DNA of 64,000 nt from Terriglobia bacterium. Lineage in GTDB: Bacteria > Acidobacteriota > Terriglobia > Terriglobales > Acidobacteriaceae. The DNA is taken from NCBI GenBank assembly GCA_020073185.1, contig JAIQFT010000043.1, forward strand, positions 1 through 64,000, given 5' to 3'. Within the stretch, counting starts at the first letter, position 1. The number at the start of each line of letters is the position of its first letter. The notes below the pieces were generated by a model, which saw nothing but the letters and a program-made list of their open reading frames with translations, had not been told where the DNA came from and searched no databases. The translations under genes were made by a program, and so were the position numbers. Positions 31,649 to 41,700 of this stretch are shown here, piece by piece.

Positions 31649-31650
31649 AG
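30586..31650 (+). CDS. IS630 family transposase
   Basis: The 354-residue protein has an N-terminal helix-turn-helix region (ETIAAQRKTRPATVSKWRSRFLARRLQGL, residues about 45-80) and a C-terminal DDE domain. The three acidic residues are in LVLSVDEKPHNQ, HVILDNLNTDK and SWLNQVEIWFSIL. SGYTRWNGSLLAAALG is the usual linker motif. It catalyses cut-and-paste transposition at TA sites. The start at 30586 lies inside the inverted repeats; the 49 residues open upstream start outside the element. The gene is intact. Confidence 0.9.
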   Translation: MRAQIPILSSAEREHLESIVHRPSSTRRDEFRARLILDAAYGLSNETIAAQRKTRPATVSKWRSRFLARRLQGLGDAPRSGKPRRYDAGAEQRILRQLDAPVPSGYTRWNGSLLAAALGDISDDQIWRVLRKHGISLERRRSWCVSTDPCFAQKAADVVGLYLDPPENALVLSVDEKPHNQALERAQGWLRLPHGKALSGFSHDDPRHSRTSLFAALEVATGLVKVGHYARRGRVEFLEFMNGIVAAHPHQSIHVILDNLNTDKPACDRWVERHKNVHFHDTPTHASWLNQVEIWFSILSRESQAGTSFASTEQFRHHIELFVDAYNQNAHPFEWKKQIEFQKHRRASYANLSN

Positions 31651-31704
31651 GTATCAGGGTACCTCATGGCTTCCTTGTCCCCCTTCATTAGTGCCAACAC
31701 CAAC

Positions 31705-31718
31705 GTAACGGAAGTTAC
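31705..31718. promoter_or_regulatory. Small inverted repeat upstream of the PKS cluster
   Basis: GTAAC-GGAA-GTTAC lies 119 bases before the first cluster gene, in the only gap between the insertion sequence and the cluster. It might be an operator; nothing else supports this. Confidence 0.25.
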
Positions 31719-31836
31719 TGTCGAATTTCTCGTACAAAGGCAAGAAAAGTGATTATCTACATGATGTTCGGGCTGCTCTGGGCAGCGTCTTGGCCGAATC
31801 CGATCCAGAACGCCTGTTTGCACTCACGCGAAGTGT

Positions 31837-32646
31837 ATGTCCGTGGATACAAAACAAAATCAAGGGCAGCAGGAGTGCCGCCCTTGGCTTCTCCGATTCC
31901 GTCCAAATCCGTCAGCGGCATTGCAACTGTTCTGCTTCCCGTACGCTGGCGTAGGAGCCTCCGCCTATTTTTCCTGGGCGCATGAACTCGCTCCCAGCAT
32001 CGAGTTGCTGGCGGTCCAGCTTCCCGGCAGGGAGGACCGCATCCGGGAGAAGCCGTTCAACCGGCTGAGCGACATCGTGCCCTTAGCTGCCCAGGCCATT
32101 CGCCCGCTGGTGAGGGGGCCGTATGCCTTTTTCGGTCACAGCATGGGAGCTCTGATTGCATTCGAAGTCACCCGGTATCTGCGCGCGGAAGCTTTCCCTG
32201 GCCCGGCGCAGCTATTTGTGTCGGCGCGGCGAGCGCCGCCCCGCCCCGAACGGCTGGCCCGGATCCACCATCTTCCCGAGGCTGAGTTTCTGGCGGCATT
32301 GCGGCGACGCTGGAATGGGATTCCGCCGGCCGTACTGCGCGAACCCGAACTTCTCCAACTCGTTTTGCCCAGTCTGAGGGCGGATATGGCGGTCATCGAA
32401 ACCTACACCTACACCAACGGCGAGCGCCTCGACAGCCCCATCTCGGTGTTTGGGGCGGAGAACGACAAGGGAGTGGATCGCGACGACCTTCAGGCGTGGG
32501 GAGAGTTGACCAATGGGTTTTTCCGGCTGCGAATGTTCCCGGGTGACCATTTCTTTATCCGGAGCCAGTATCGGAAAGTTGCGCGCGCGGTGAGCGAGGA
32601 CTTTCTCGCGGTTCTGGACGATCGTCAAGGTGCCGCGCCATGCTGA
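31837..32646 (+). CDS. Type II thioesterase of the PKS cluster
   Basis: The 269-residue alpha/beta hydrolase has LQLFCFPYAGVGASAYFSWA, AVQLPGREDRIREKPF, the nucleophile elbow FFGHSMGAL (Ser102), RRWNGIPPAVL and MFPGDHFFI (His238), all typical of discrete editing thioesterases. These enzymes free stalled or mis-primed acyl groups from carrier proteins. The first 25 residues (KQNQGQQECRPWLL) precede the family core; the ATG at 31837 has only a weak ribosome binding site, so a later start is possible. It overlaps the next gene by 7 bases and opens the cluster. A second homologue lies at 59178. Confidence 0.88.
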   Translation: MSVDTKQNQGQQECRPWLLRFRPNPSAALQLFCFPYAGVGASAYFSWAHELAPSIELLAVQLPGREDRIREKPFNRLSDIVPLAAQAIRPLVRGPYAFFGHSMGALIAFEVTRYLRAEAFPGPAQLFVSARRAPPRPERLARIHHLPEAEFLAALRRRWNGIPPAVLREPELLQLVLPSLRADMAVIETYTYTNGERLDSPISVFGAENDKGVDRDDLQAWGELTNGFFRLRMFPGDHFFIRSQYRKVARAVSEDFLAVLDDRQGAAPC

Positions 32647-33499
32647 CCGATGCTCAGGAATGGAAAATGTCCAACCGCACCCCCGCCATGACCCAGGGGA
32701 GCGTGCACGTGTGGTTTGCGAGGCTCGATCATCCGGATGCAGTCATGCAAAGGCTGGCAGAGAACATCTCCTCCGACGAATACAAGCGGGCCATGCGCTT
32801 TCGGTTCCCGCAGGGCCGGAATCGATACATGGTCGCGCGGGCGCTTCTGCGAGAGGTTCTGGCCGGTTATTTGGGGAGCGAACCACGAGCTCTGTCGTTC
32901 CAGTATGGCCGTTACGGAAAGCCGACACTGGCGGGAACTTTCGCGGAAAGTGAGATCCGGTTCAACGTCTCGCACTCGTCGGCGTGGCGCAGGGGCGGGA
33001 GATTGGGGTCGATCTAGAATTCATCCGCCCGCTCAGCGACCTTCGCGATCTTGCGGAATCGTGCTTTTCGATCGCCGAGAAGGCTGCATTGGAAGCGTTG
33101 CCGGAGCACGAGAGGCTGCGCGGATTTTTCGATGGCTGGACCCGGAAAGAAGCTTACTTGAAGGCGACCGGCAAGGGGCTGTCATTTTCTCTGCAGTCCT
33201 TCGAGGTGTCGCTGGCGCCGGGACCTGGCCGGCGAGCGTTGATGCTTCCCGACGGCAGCAAGAATGAACCCGCATTGACGCTGGTATCGCTGGCACCGCG
33301 TGCAGATTATTCCGCGGCGGTCGTGGTTGATGGTTGTGATTGCCATCTCACGTGCGCTGAATGGCCGGTGGATGCTGTGCCGCACCGGCCACCCGTTCAG
33401 ACCATTCTTTGCCGTACTTCTGGGGAGCGCAAGTTTTCCTTATCCGTCGAGAGCGAGGAAGGTGGCGTGTTGGGTCAGCTCAGGATGGGAGTGAAATGA
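32640..33499 (+). pseudogene. Sfp-type 4'-phosphopantetheinyl transferase, split by frameshift
   Basis: The first frame (32640-33017, 125 residues) has the N-terminal half, including RFPQGRNRYMVARALLREVL, LSFQYGRYGKPTLAG and IRFNVSHSSA. The second frame (from 32984) continues VAQGREIGVDLEFI, CFSIAEKAALEAL and WTRKEAYLKATGKGL, the magnesium and coenzyme A motifs of the family. In normal Sfp proteins the SHS and GRE(V/I)GVD motifs are joined in one frame by about nine residues. Here only about four would remain, so a 3n+1 base deletion of roughly 16 bases near 32984 would explain both the shift and the gap. The enzyme would attach the arm to every ACP in this cluster. As read it cannot be one functional chain; an assembly error is possible. 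Confidence 0.8.
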
Positions 33500-36400
33500 T
33501 GTCAACCGCCGATGTCACTTCGCATAGTCCGCAGACGGATCTACCGAAGCCGGAGTCGAGCGCGGGCTTGCCGAGCTTGAGCCCCCAGGATTCAGGGTCT
33601 CGTGCCCCGATTGCAATCGTGGGCATCGGCTGCCGTTACCCGGGGGGCGTGGCCGGCCCGAAAGCCTTCTGGCGCCTTTTGCGGGACGGGGTGGATGCCA
33701 TCATGGAGATCCCCCCGGATCGCATGGACGTTGCCGCCTATTACGATCCGCGTCCCGCCACGCCCGGAAAAATGATGACTCGCTGGGGCGGCTTTCTGGA
33801 ACAAATCGATATGTTTGATGCCAGTTTTTTTGGCATCTCTCCACGCGAAGCCGACCGACTGGATCCGCAACAGCGCTTGCTATTGGAGGTGGCATGGGAA
33901 GCGCTGGAGGATGCGGGGCAGGCGGTCGATCGTCTGGGCGGCAGCCATGCCGGCGTCTTCATTGGAATGTGGCTGAATGACTATGAGGCCCGTCTTTTTG
34001 CGAATCCCGGCGGCGTCGATTTCTACATGACCACGGGGAGTGGCCGTTATTCCGCCTCGGGCCGCCTGTCCTATGTTCTGGGGTTGCAGGGTCCCAGTCT
34101 GACGGTCGACACGGCCTGCTCTTCGTCGCTGGTGGCGGTCCACTTGGCATGCCAGAGCCTGTGGAGGAGCGAATGTTCGATGGCATTGGCGGGGGGCGCC
34201 AATGTGATCTTGCAGCCCCACATCTCGATCGCCTACTCGCAATCGAAAATGATGGCGCCCGATGGCCGATGCAAGTTCGGAGACGCCGGCGCCAACGGCT
34301 ACGTTCGCAGTGAAGGAGCCGGCATTGTGGTGCTTAAGCCGCTCGCTTCCGCCTTGCGGGACGGCGACCCCATTTATGCCCTCATTCGAGGCAGTGCCGT
34401 AAACAATGACGGCCGGAGCAGTGGATACATGACCACCCCGGCGCGGGGTGGCCAGGAAGACTTATTGCGTTGGGCGTACCGCGATGCAGGAGTTTCTCCG
34501 GGCCAGATACAGTACGTGGAAGCTCATGGCACCGGGACGCTTGCGGGCGACCCGGTTGAACTCGGTGCTTTGGGGAGCGTCCTTTCCCCCGATCGCCCCC
34601 CGGGCAGACCTTGCTATGTCGGGTCCGTCAAAACTAACTTCGGTCACACCGAAGGGGCAGCAGGAATCGCCGGCCTCATCAAGACGGCCCTTATCCTCAA
34701 ACATCGCTTGATCCCCGCAAGCCTCCATTTGAAGGAGTTGAACCCAACCATTGCGTGGAAGGACTGTCAACTGGTCATTCCCCGCGCGTTGACGCCCTGG
34801 CCGCAAGATTCCGAGTCCGCCGTGGCCGGCGTCAGTGCATTTGGAATCGCCGGCACTAACGCTCACGTGGTCCTCGCGGAAGCCCCAGGAGAGCAGGCCG
34901 CTGAGGACACGCGCTCGCGTCCCGATTCCACTTGCTTGCTGCCTCTTTCCGCGCGTTCACCGGAAGCGTTGGCAGCGCTGGCTCGCGCATACCTTTCCGC
35001 GGTGAACGATGAAGAAGCGCCTCCCCTGCGCGACCTCTGTTTTACCGCCAGTGTGCGCCGCACTCATCACGAACATCGTATGGCGCTGGTGGCTGGAAGC
35101 CACGCGGATGCGAGTGACCGCTTGAAGGCCTTTTTGCTGGGGGAGAACCTGCCGGGAGTGTGCGCGGGAAAGGCGGAGCCGGACCGAACCCGGAAAGTCG
35201 TATTTGTGTGTCCTGGACAAGGGTCCCAATGGCCTGGGATGGGCCGGCAACTCATGAGCCGAGAAGCCGTTTTCCGGGAATCACTGGAGCGATGCGAGCA
35301 GGCGATGCGACCCTTTGTGGATTGGTCGCTGCAGGAGCAATTGAATCTCGATCCCAGTGCTCCCGGATATCGGATGAACGAAATCGATGTCATTCAGCCC
35401 AGCCTGGTGTCGATTGAAATCGCCCTGGCTGCGCTGTGGCGTTCCTGGGGGGTGGAGCCGGACGCCGTGGTGGGACACAGCATGGGCGAGGTGGCGGCGG
35501 CCTTTGTGGCGGAAGCCTTGAGTCTGGAAGATGCCATGCACATCATCTGCGCGCGCAGCTTCCTGTTGCGACGCGTGAGCGGCAAGGGGGCGATGGCCGT
35601 GGTGGCGCTTCCCTTGGATGAGGCGAAGGAGGCCCTGGCCGGGTTCGAGGACCGTGTGTCGGTTGCGGTGAGTAACAGCCCTCGCTCCACCGTGCTGTCG
35701 GGGGATCCGGCCGCGATGGGAAAGATTCTCGGGGAGTTGCAGGCCCGGGATGTCTTTTGCCGCCTGGTGAAGGTGGACGTGGCGTCGCACAGCCCTCAGA
35801 TGGATCTTCTCACGGACGACTTGCTGCGCACGCTGGACGGAATCCAACCTCGGCAGGCAAGAGTACCGGTTTATTCCACTGTGACTGCCCAGAGAAGTGA
35901 TGGATCAACCTTGGACGCTCGCTATTGGATGAGCAACTTGCGGCGCCCCGTGCTTTTTTCCAGAACCGTGCAACGGCTAGCGGAGGATGATCACACAGTT
36001 TTCATCGAGCTCAGCCCCCATCCCGTTCTGATGCCATCTATCGAAGACACCCTTCACGATCTGGGCCGGGAAGGCTATGCCATTCCTTCCCTGGAGAGGG
36101 AGAAGGATGAGCGGGCGAGTTTACTGGGCTCGATCGGCCGGCTCTATACCATCGGATATCCGGTGAATTGGGAGCGCCTTTTTCCTTCCGCAGGTAAGGT
36201 TGTTTCCCTCCCCGCTTATCCGTGGCAGCGTCAACACTTCTGGATGGAGACGCAACCTTCGAAAGGGAGCACCAGCCTTGGTTGCTTCGGTGAGGGTATT
36301 GGAAGCGTCCAGGATCATCCGCTGCTTGGGGTTCGTTTGCCGGACGTGGCAAATCTGCCAGGCAGCTTCCTTTGGCAGAACAAGCTCGACGCCCGTTTCC

Positions 36401-38706
36401 GCGACTTGCTACGCGAACATCATGTCGAGAGTTCAGCTCCCTTGCCGGAGACAGTCTATCTGGAGATGGCTGCAGCAGCCGGCGATGCGGCATTTGGTGA
36501 AAGGCTGCATCGGATCTCCGACTTGGCTATACATCAGCCTCTGACCTTGCCTGATGGTACGGAATCGAAAATGCAGTTCATTCTGACTTTGAGCGCGCCC
36601 GGGCTGGGATCATTCCAACTCTTCAGCCGTGAGTCCGACGCGACGAAGGAATGGAAGGCGCACGTCTCCGGGAAGATCGAGGCGGGGCAAGCAGAGGCGG
36701 ACTGGCTGTACGAGCTGGAGTGGAAGGAGAAACCGCTTCCACCCGATACCTTGAAGGTGCAGACCGGCCAAACTGGGCGCTGGCTGATATTTGCAGAGCG
36801 GGGAGGACTCGGCTCAGCAGTTGCGGAGTTACTGCAATCGCACGGCGAGGAGTGCGTCCTAGTGTTTGTCGGAGACTCCTTTCAAGTTCAAGGACCCGGG
36901 CGCTTTTGCGTCGACCCGCGACGATTGGAAGACATGCAGCGACTGCTTCATGAGGCGCTGGGCGCCGCACACCCCTCTTGCCGGGGCATCATCTACCTCT
37001 GGAGTTTGGATTCGACGACAACCCGTTCAGCGAGCTTCCTCCAGGATTCGCAAGCTCTCAGTTGTGACGGCGTGTTGCATTTGATCCAGTCGCTCGCCCA
37101 AATGGAATGGAAGACACCGCCTCGCCTATGGTTGGTCACCCGGGGCGCGCAAGCAGTCGAGCCGGCGGATGGGATGTCACTGTCCGTGGAGCAAGCTCCC
37201 TTGTGGGGCCTGGGACGGGTTATTGCGCTTGAGCATCCGAACCTGTGGGGCGGATTGGTGGATTTGCCTCGCTTCGAGAAGACATCAACTACGGCGGAGG
37301 TAGCAACCACGCTTCGGGAAGAGATCCTGGGCTCGGACGGCGAGGACCAGGTGGTGCGCCGTGAGGGGCGGCGCTATGTGGTGCGCCTGGTGAGATCTCA
37401 TGCCGGCGCCGCCGTAAGGAAACCGCTCACTCTCCTGCCTGATGCGACCTACTTGATAACCGGAGGTCTCGGAAGCCTGGGACTCCGTCTCGCCGGTTGG
37501 CTGATGTTACAGGGGGCACGACATTTAGTGCTGACGAGTCGGACGGGTCTGCCGGAGCGGTCCACATGGGCGTCCGTCCCTCCCGAGACCGAGCTCGGAA
37601 AGCGGATTGCCGCCGTCAGAACCTTGGAGGAACGTGGGGCGAAGATTCTCGTCGCCAAGGCCGATGTCGGCGACGAATCACAGATGTCGAGCCTGTGGGA
37701 GGAACTCGCCCGCCACCGCAGCCCACTTCGAGGAATTATTCACGCCGCTGGAATCGTGGGGTCACATGACCTGGTTGATCTCAAACCGGAGGAATTTCAC
37801 GAAGTCCTGCGCTCCAAGGTGACGGGGGCGTGGTTGCTCCACCAATTCACCCAAGCCAGGAAAGGCGCGGAGGCGCTGGATTTCTTTGTCCTGTTTTCCT
37901 CGGGAGCATCGGTATGGGGCTCTCAGGGGCTGGGTCATTATGCGGCGGCAAATCATTTCCTGGATGCCCTGTCTCACCATCGGGCTGGTCTTGGACTTCC
38001 GGCGTTGAGCGTTAATTGGGGCTGGTGGGAGGGTCCAGGGCTGGTCTCAGAGGAACTGGCCACGCTTTTCGGACGCATCGGCTTGAAGAGCCTTCCGCCC
38101 GAACAGGCCCTCGCAGCCCTCGCATACCTGTTGGAAACGGGCGCAACCCAGAAGACGGTGGCGGATGTGGACTGGAAGGTTTTTGGACCCATCTACGAGG
38201 CCAGGAAAAAGCGGCCATTTCTTGAACAGTTGACAGCCCGACCACAAGTCCAGGTGGAGGCGGGGGAGGTGGAAGAGAACAAGAGGTCGCGCCTGCTGCA
38301 GCGGATTCAGCAGGCCTCCCCGATCGATAAGAGGCCGCTCTTGCATAGCTACATCCGCACGCAGGTGGCTGAGATTCTGGGGTTTGGGTCATCCGATGGC
38401 GTCGATCCAAGGCAAGGCTTTTTCAAAATGGGCATGGACTCCATCATGACGGTGCAATTGCGAACGCGCCTGGAAGTGAGCCTGGGCTGCTCTCTTCCGC
38501 CGACCGTTGCTTTTGAATACCCGACCGTCGAGGCCTTGACGAAATACTTGGCTGAGACCGTGATTAAGTTGGAAGAGCCCGCGAGTGCTGCGGTCCTCTC
38601 GCTGTCACCCGAAAAGAAGAAAGAGGCGCCGGAGGTCCGGCAAGAAGCCTTTTCCGAAGAGGAACTGGTTGAGTTGCTCGCGAAGAAATTGGAACAGATC
38701 AGGTGA
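33496..38706 (+). CDS. Type I PKS module 1: KS-AT-(DH fragment)-KR-ACP
   Basis: The 1736-residue protein has KS at about 38-455 (Cys208 in VDTACSSSL, then EAHGTGT and NFGHTEGAAG). AT is at about 568-920 (Ser662 in GHSMGE), with the methylmalonyl-type motifs EIDVIQP and VASH. At 940-1060 there is only a DH N-terminal piece (EHHVESSAPLPETVYLEM) with no Asp half. A structural KR half (about 1065-1310) and catalytic KR (1315-1530) follow, with TYLITGGLGSLG and GHYAAANHFLDAL. Trp eight residues before the Tyr and no LDD motif point to an A-type KR. ACP is at 1612-1685 (Ser1649 in GMDSIM), then a helical tail ending EELVELLAKKLEQIR. No N-terminal docking helix and no loading module are seen. The start at 33496 or 33499 overlaps the PPTase stop. 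Confidence 0.92.
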   Translation: MMSTADVTSHSPQTDLPKPESSAGLPSLSPQDSGSRAPIAIVGIGCRYPGGVAGPKAFWRLLRDGVDAIMEIPPDRMDVAAYYDPRPATPGKMMTRWGGFLEQIDMFDASFFGISPREADRLDPQQRLLLEVAWEALEDAGQAVDRLGGSHAGVFIGMWLNDYEARLFANPGGVDFYMTTGSGRYSASGRLSYVLGLQGPSLTVDTACSSSLVAVHLACQSLWRSECSMALAGGANVILQPHISIAYSQSKMMAPDGRCKFGDAGANGYVRSEGAGIVVLKPLASALRDGDPIYALIRGSAVNNDGRSSGYMTTPARGGQEDLLRWAYRDAGVSPGQIQYVEAHGTGTLAGDPVELGALGSVLSPDRPPGRPCYVGSVKTNFGHTEGAAGIAGLIKTALILKHRLIPASLHLKELNPTIAWKDCQLVIPRALTPWPQDSESAVAGVSAFGIAGTNAHVVLAEAPGEQAAEDTRSRPDSTCLLPLSARSPEALAALARAYLSAVNDEEAPPLRDLCFTASVRRTHHEHRMALVAGSHADASDRLKAFLLGENLPGVCAGKAEPDRTRKVVFVCPGQGSQWPGMGRQLMSREAVFRESLERCEQAMRPFVDWSLQEQLNLDPSAPGYRMNEIDVIQPSLVSIEIALAALWRSWGVEPDAVVGHSMGEVAAAFVAEALSLEDAMHIICARSFLLRRVSGKGAMAVVALPLDEAKEALAGFEDRVSVAVSNSPRSTVLSGDPAAMGKILGELQARDVFCRLVKVDVASHSPQMDLLTDDLLRTLDGIQPRQARVPVYSTVTAQRSDGSTLDARYWMSNLRRPVLFSRTVQRLAEDDHTVFIELSPHPVLMPSIEDTLHDLGREGYAIPSLEREKDERASLLGSIGRLYTIGYPVNWERLFPSAGKVVSLPAYPWQRQHFWMETQPSKGSTSLGCFGEGIGSVQDHPLLGVRLPDVANLPGSFLWQNKLDARFRDLLREHHVESSAPLPETVYLEMAAAAGDAAFGERLHRISDLAIHQPLTLPDGTESKMQFILTLSAPGLGSFQLFSRESDATKEWKAHVSGKIEAGQAEADWLYELEWKEKPLPPDTLKVQTGQTGRWLIFAERGGLGSAVAELLQSHGEECVLVFVGDSFQVQGPGRFCVDPRRLEDMQRLLHEALGAAHPSCRGIIYLWSLDSTTTRSASFLQDSQALSCDGVLHLIQSLAQMEWKTPPRLWLVTRGAQAVEPADGMSLSVEQAPLWGLGRVIALEHPNLWGGLVDLPRFEKTSTTAEVATTLREEILGSDGEDQVVRREGRRYVVRLVRSHAGAAVRKPLTLLPDATYLITGGLGSLGLRLAGWLMLQGARHLVLTSRTGLPERSTWASVPPETELGKRIAAVRTLEERGAKILVAKADVGDESQMSSLWEELARHRSPLRGIIHAAGIVGSHDLVDLKPEEFHEVLRSKVTGAWLLHQFTQARKGAEALDFFVLFSSGASVWGSQGLGHYAAANHFLDALSHHRAGLGLPALSVNWGWWEGPGLVSEELATLFGRIGLKSLPPEQALAALAYLLETGATQKTVADVDWKVFGPIYEARKKRPFLEQLTARPQVQVEAGEVEENKRSRLLQRIQQASPIDKRPLLHSYIRTQVAEILGFGSSDGVDPRQGFFKMGMDSIMTVQLRTRLEVSLGCSLPPTVAFEYPTVEALTKYLAETVIKLEEPASAAVLSLSPEKKKEAPEVRQEAFSEEELVELLAKKLEQIR

Positions 38707-38732
38707 AACCGCCGGTGGCGGCGGGTTTTTGG

Positions 38733-38738
38733 AAGGAG
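38733..38738 (+). promoter_or_regulatory. Ribosome binding site deciding the PKS2 start
   Basis: AAGGAG lies nine bases before the in-frame TTG at 38748. The alternatives, GTG at 38703 (overlapping the PKS1 stop) and ATG at 38775, have no comparable site. Confidence 0.55.
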
Positions 38739-38747
38739 ATAAGGATT

Positions 38748-41700
38748 TTGGAAAACGATAAAGGGACCGATTCCATGAATCACTTATCAGAACCCAAGGA
38801 CCGGCGGGCCGTGCTGCAACGGGCGCTCCGGGCTATGGAGGAAATGCAGGCCAAGCTCGATGCTCTCGAGCGTGAGAAGAGGGAACCGATCGCGATCATT
38901 GGAATGGGCTGCCGGTTTCCCGGCCATGCCAGTAGTCCGGAGGCTTACTGGAATCTGTTGCGCGACGGGGTGGATGCCATTCGCGAAGTTCCTGCGGATC
39001 GCTGGGACATCGACGCTTTTTATGATCCCGATCCCGATTGTCCGGGCAAGATGTACACGCGGATGGGCGGATTCCTGGACGAGGTCGACAAGTTTGACGC
39101 GTATTTTTTCGGGATTTCTCCCCGCGAGACTCGGAAGACGGATCCCCAACAGCGATTGGTGCTGGAAGTGAGCTGGGAGGCGCTGGAGGACGCCGCCATT
39201 GCTCCCAAGAGCCTGCTGGGGAGTCAGACCGGCGTTTTTATTGGTATCACAAACTACGATTATGCCCGGATTGTAGAGCGCGCGGGCCTGGAGTTCATTG
39301 ACGCCTACCACCTCACCGGGAATTGCCTCAACTTTGCGGCCGGGCGAATTTCGTATTCTTTTGGATTGCAGGGACCCGCGATGGCGGTGGATACAGCCTG
39401 CTCAACCTCCGGGGTCACAATCCATCTTGCCTGCCAAAGCCTCCGCAACCGGGAATGCAACCTGGCCCTGGCGGGCGGAGTCAACCTGATCCTGTCGCCT
39501 GAAATCAGCATTACCTCGACCAAGGCAAGGACCCTTTCTCCCGACGGCTACTGCAGGACTTTCGACTCCAGGGCCAACGGTTATGTTCGGGGTGAAGGTT
39601 GTGGCGTTGTTGTGCTGAAGCGCTTATCCGACGCTCTGGCCGACGGCGATAATATCCGTGCCGTCATTCGCGGCTCGGCGGTGAATCAAGATGGCGCCAG
39701 CAGTGGAATTACGGTTCCCAACAAGCTGGCCCAGGCCGAAGTGATGCGCCAGGCGCTGGAGAGAGCTGGGCTAGAACCGGATCAGGTGGATTTTGTAGAG
39801 ACCCACGGGACTGGAACCCCTTTAGGAGATCCGATTGAGGTGCGGGGTTTAGCCTCGGTCTACAGCCGGGGACGATCTGCAAATCATCCGCTGATTATCG
39901 GGACCGTGAAGACCAATGTGGGCCACTTGGAATCGGCCGCGGGTGTAGCCGGGTTGATCAAAGTGGTCCTTTCGCTGCAGCACCGCACCATTCCAGCTCA
40001 CTTGCATTTCAAGAAGCTCAATCCCGCGATCACGCTTGACGATATTCCTGCACTCATCCCCGTCCAGGCAATGCCCTGGCCCAGCCGAGACAAGGCGCAC
40101 GTGGCTGGCCTGAGCTTTTTCGGTGGAAGCGGGACCGTTGCCCACATGATCGTGGAGGAGGCCCCGGAACTTCATTCTGCCCCTGAGGATAACTCCCGAA
40201 CCTCACACTTGTTCTGTCTGTCCGCAAAGAATCCAGTCGCCTTGAATGAACTGGCGGGTCGCTACGAAGGCTATCTCGCGACCCCAGCGGCGGCATCACT
40301 GGCTGACGTGTGTTACACGGTCGATGCAGGACGGTCGCATTTCAATCATCGACTCTCCGTCGTCAGCTCAACTTCAGAGGAGTTGCGGGAACGGCTGCTT
40401 GATTACAGAGCGGGCCACGAGGCTGCAGGACTGTCGTGCAGAGAGGTTCCGGGTATCCAGGCACCCAAGGTTGTTTTCCTGTTCACGGGACAGGGGGGGC
40501 AGTACTTGAATATGGGGCGCCGGCTGTACGAGGGCGAGCCGATCTTCCGAAGCGTCGTCGATCGCTGTGATGAATGCCTGCGCCCGCATCTGCCAATGTC
40601 CTTGCGGTCGGTGTTGTACCCGCAGCCGGGGGCGAGCACGCCCTTGGATGAGACCCAGTACACGCACGTGGCGATGTTTGCAGTCCAGTACGGGCTGGCC
40701 GCGTTGTGGCGTTCCTGGGGGGTAGAGCCCGCGCTGATCATGGGCCACAGCGTCGGGGAGATCGTAGCCGCTACGGTGGCCGGGCAGATGAGCTTTGAGG
40801 ACGGACTCAAACTGATGCGTGAGCGGGGACGTCTCATGCAAAGCCTTCCGGCCGCCGGGATGATGGCATCCCTGCTCGCCGACGAAAAGCGGGCCGCCGC
40901 TGCCCTGGCCCCCTACCGGGATCGAGTGGCTATTGCCGCCGTCAACGGGCCGGAGAGCACAGTGATTTCCGGAGAAAAGGCGGCGGTGCAGGCGATTGTG
41001 AAGCAGTTGGAGAGGGAGGGCACCAAGGTCAAATTACTAAAGGTGTCCAATGCCTTTCATTCGCCGCTGGTGGAGCCCGTGTTGGCGGAATTCGAACAGA
41101 CTGCGAAAGAACTGAATTACGCCGCTCCGCAGGTTGCTTTGTTTTCCAGCATGCGCCTGGAAATGGTGGGAGAACAGAATCTGCTGGATGCGACGTACTG
41201 GCGGCAGAATCTTCGGAACACGGTGCGTTTTTCCGAGGCCATGCAGAAGCTTTATGAACAAGGCTATCGCTTGTTTGTGGAGATTGGGCCAACTCCCATT
41301 CTGGTCAGCATGGGTAGCCAATGCGTGCCGATCGGTGAAGGGGTCTGGCTGCCTTCGCTGCGGGAAGATCGGGACGATTGGCAACAATTACTGGAAAGCC
41401 TGGGGCAGCTCTACGTGAATGGCGTCGATGTGAACTGGGATGGGTTCTACCAGGATCGTCGAGGCCGCAAGATCGCCCTGCCCACCTATCCCTTCCAACG
41501 CGAGCGGTACTGGGTGGATTCCCCATCCCGCGCCGAGCAGCCCATAGCCGGCCTTGCCGCGAAGGCTTCTGGTACAAGCCATCCATTGCTGGGTAGTCGA
41601 TTGCGTTCCGCAATCCCCCTCTTCGAACAGCAACTCAGTGTTACTCGTCTTCCCTTTCTCAAAGACCATTGCGTTTTTGGCAAAGCAGTTCTTCCAGCCA

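Noticed and set aside
31749-31985. 78-codon ORF before the first thioesterase
   Set aside because: It has no ribosome binding site and runs into the thioesterase in another frame.
33361-33495. Upstream extension of PKS1
   Set aside because: It overlaps the PPTase remnant and is Cys/Arg-rich without a ribosome binding site; the start at 33496/33499 follows GGGAG and overlaps the previous stop.
39390-39420. PKS2 KS considered inactive because of the ACSTSG motif
   Set aside because: The nucleophile Cys and both His motifs (THGTGT, NVGHLESAAG) are kept; a Ser-to-Thr change beside the Cys is not enough to call it dead.
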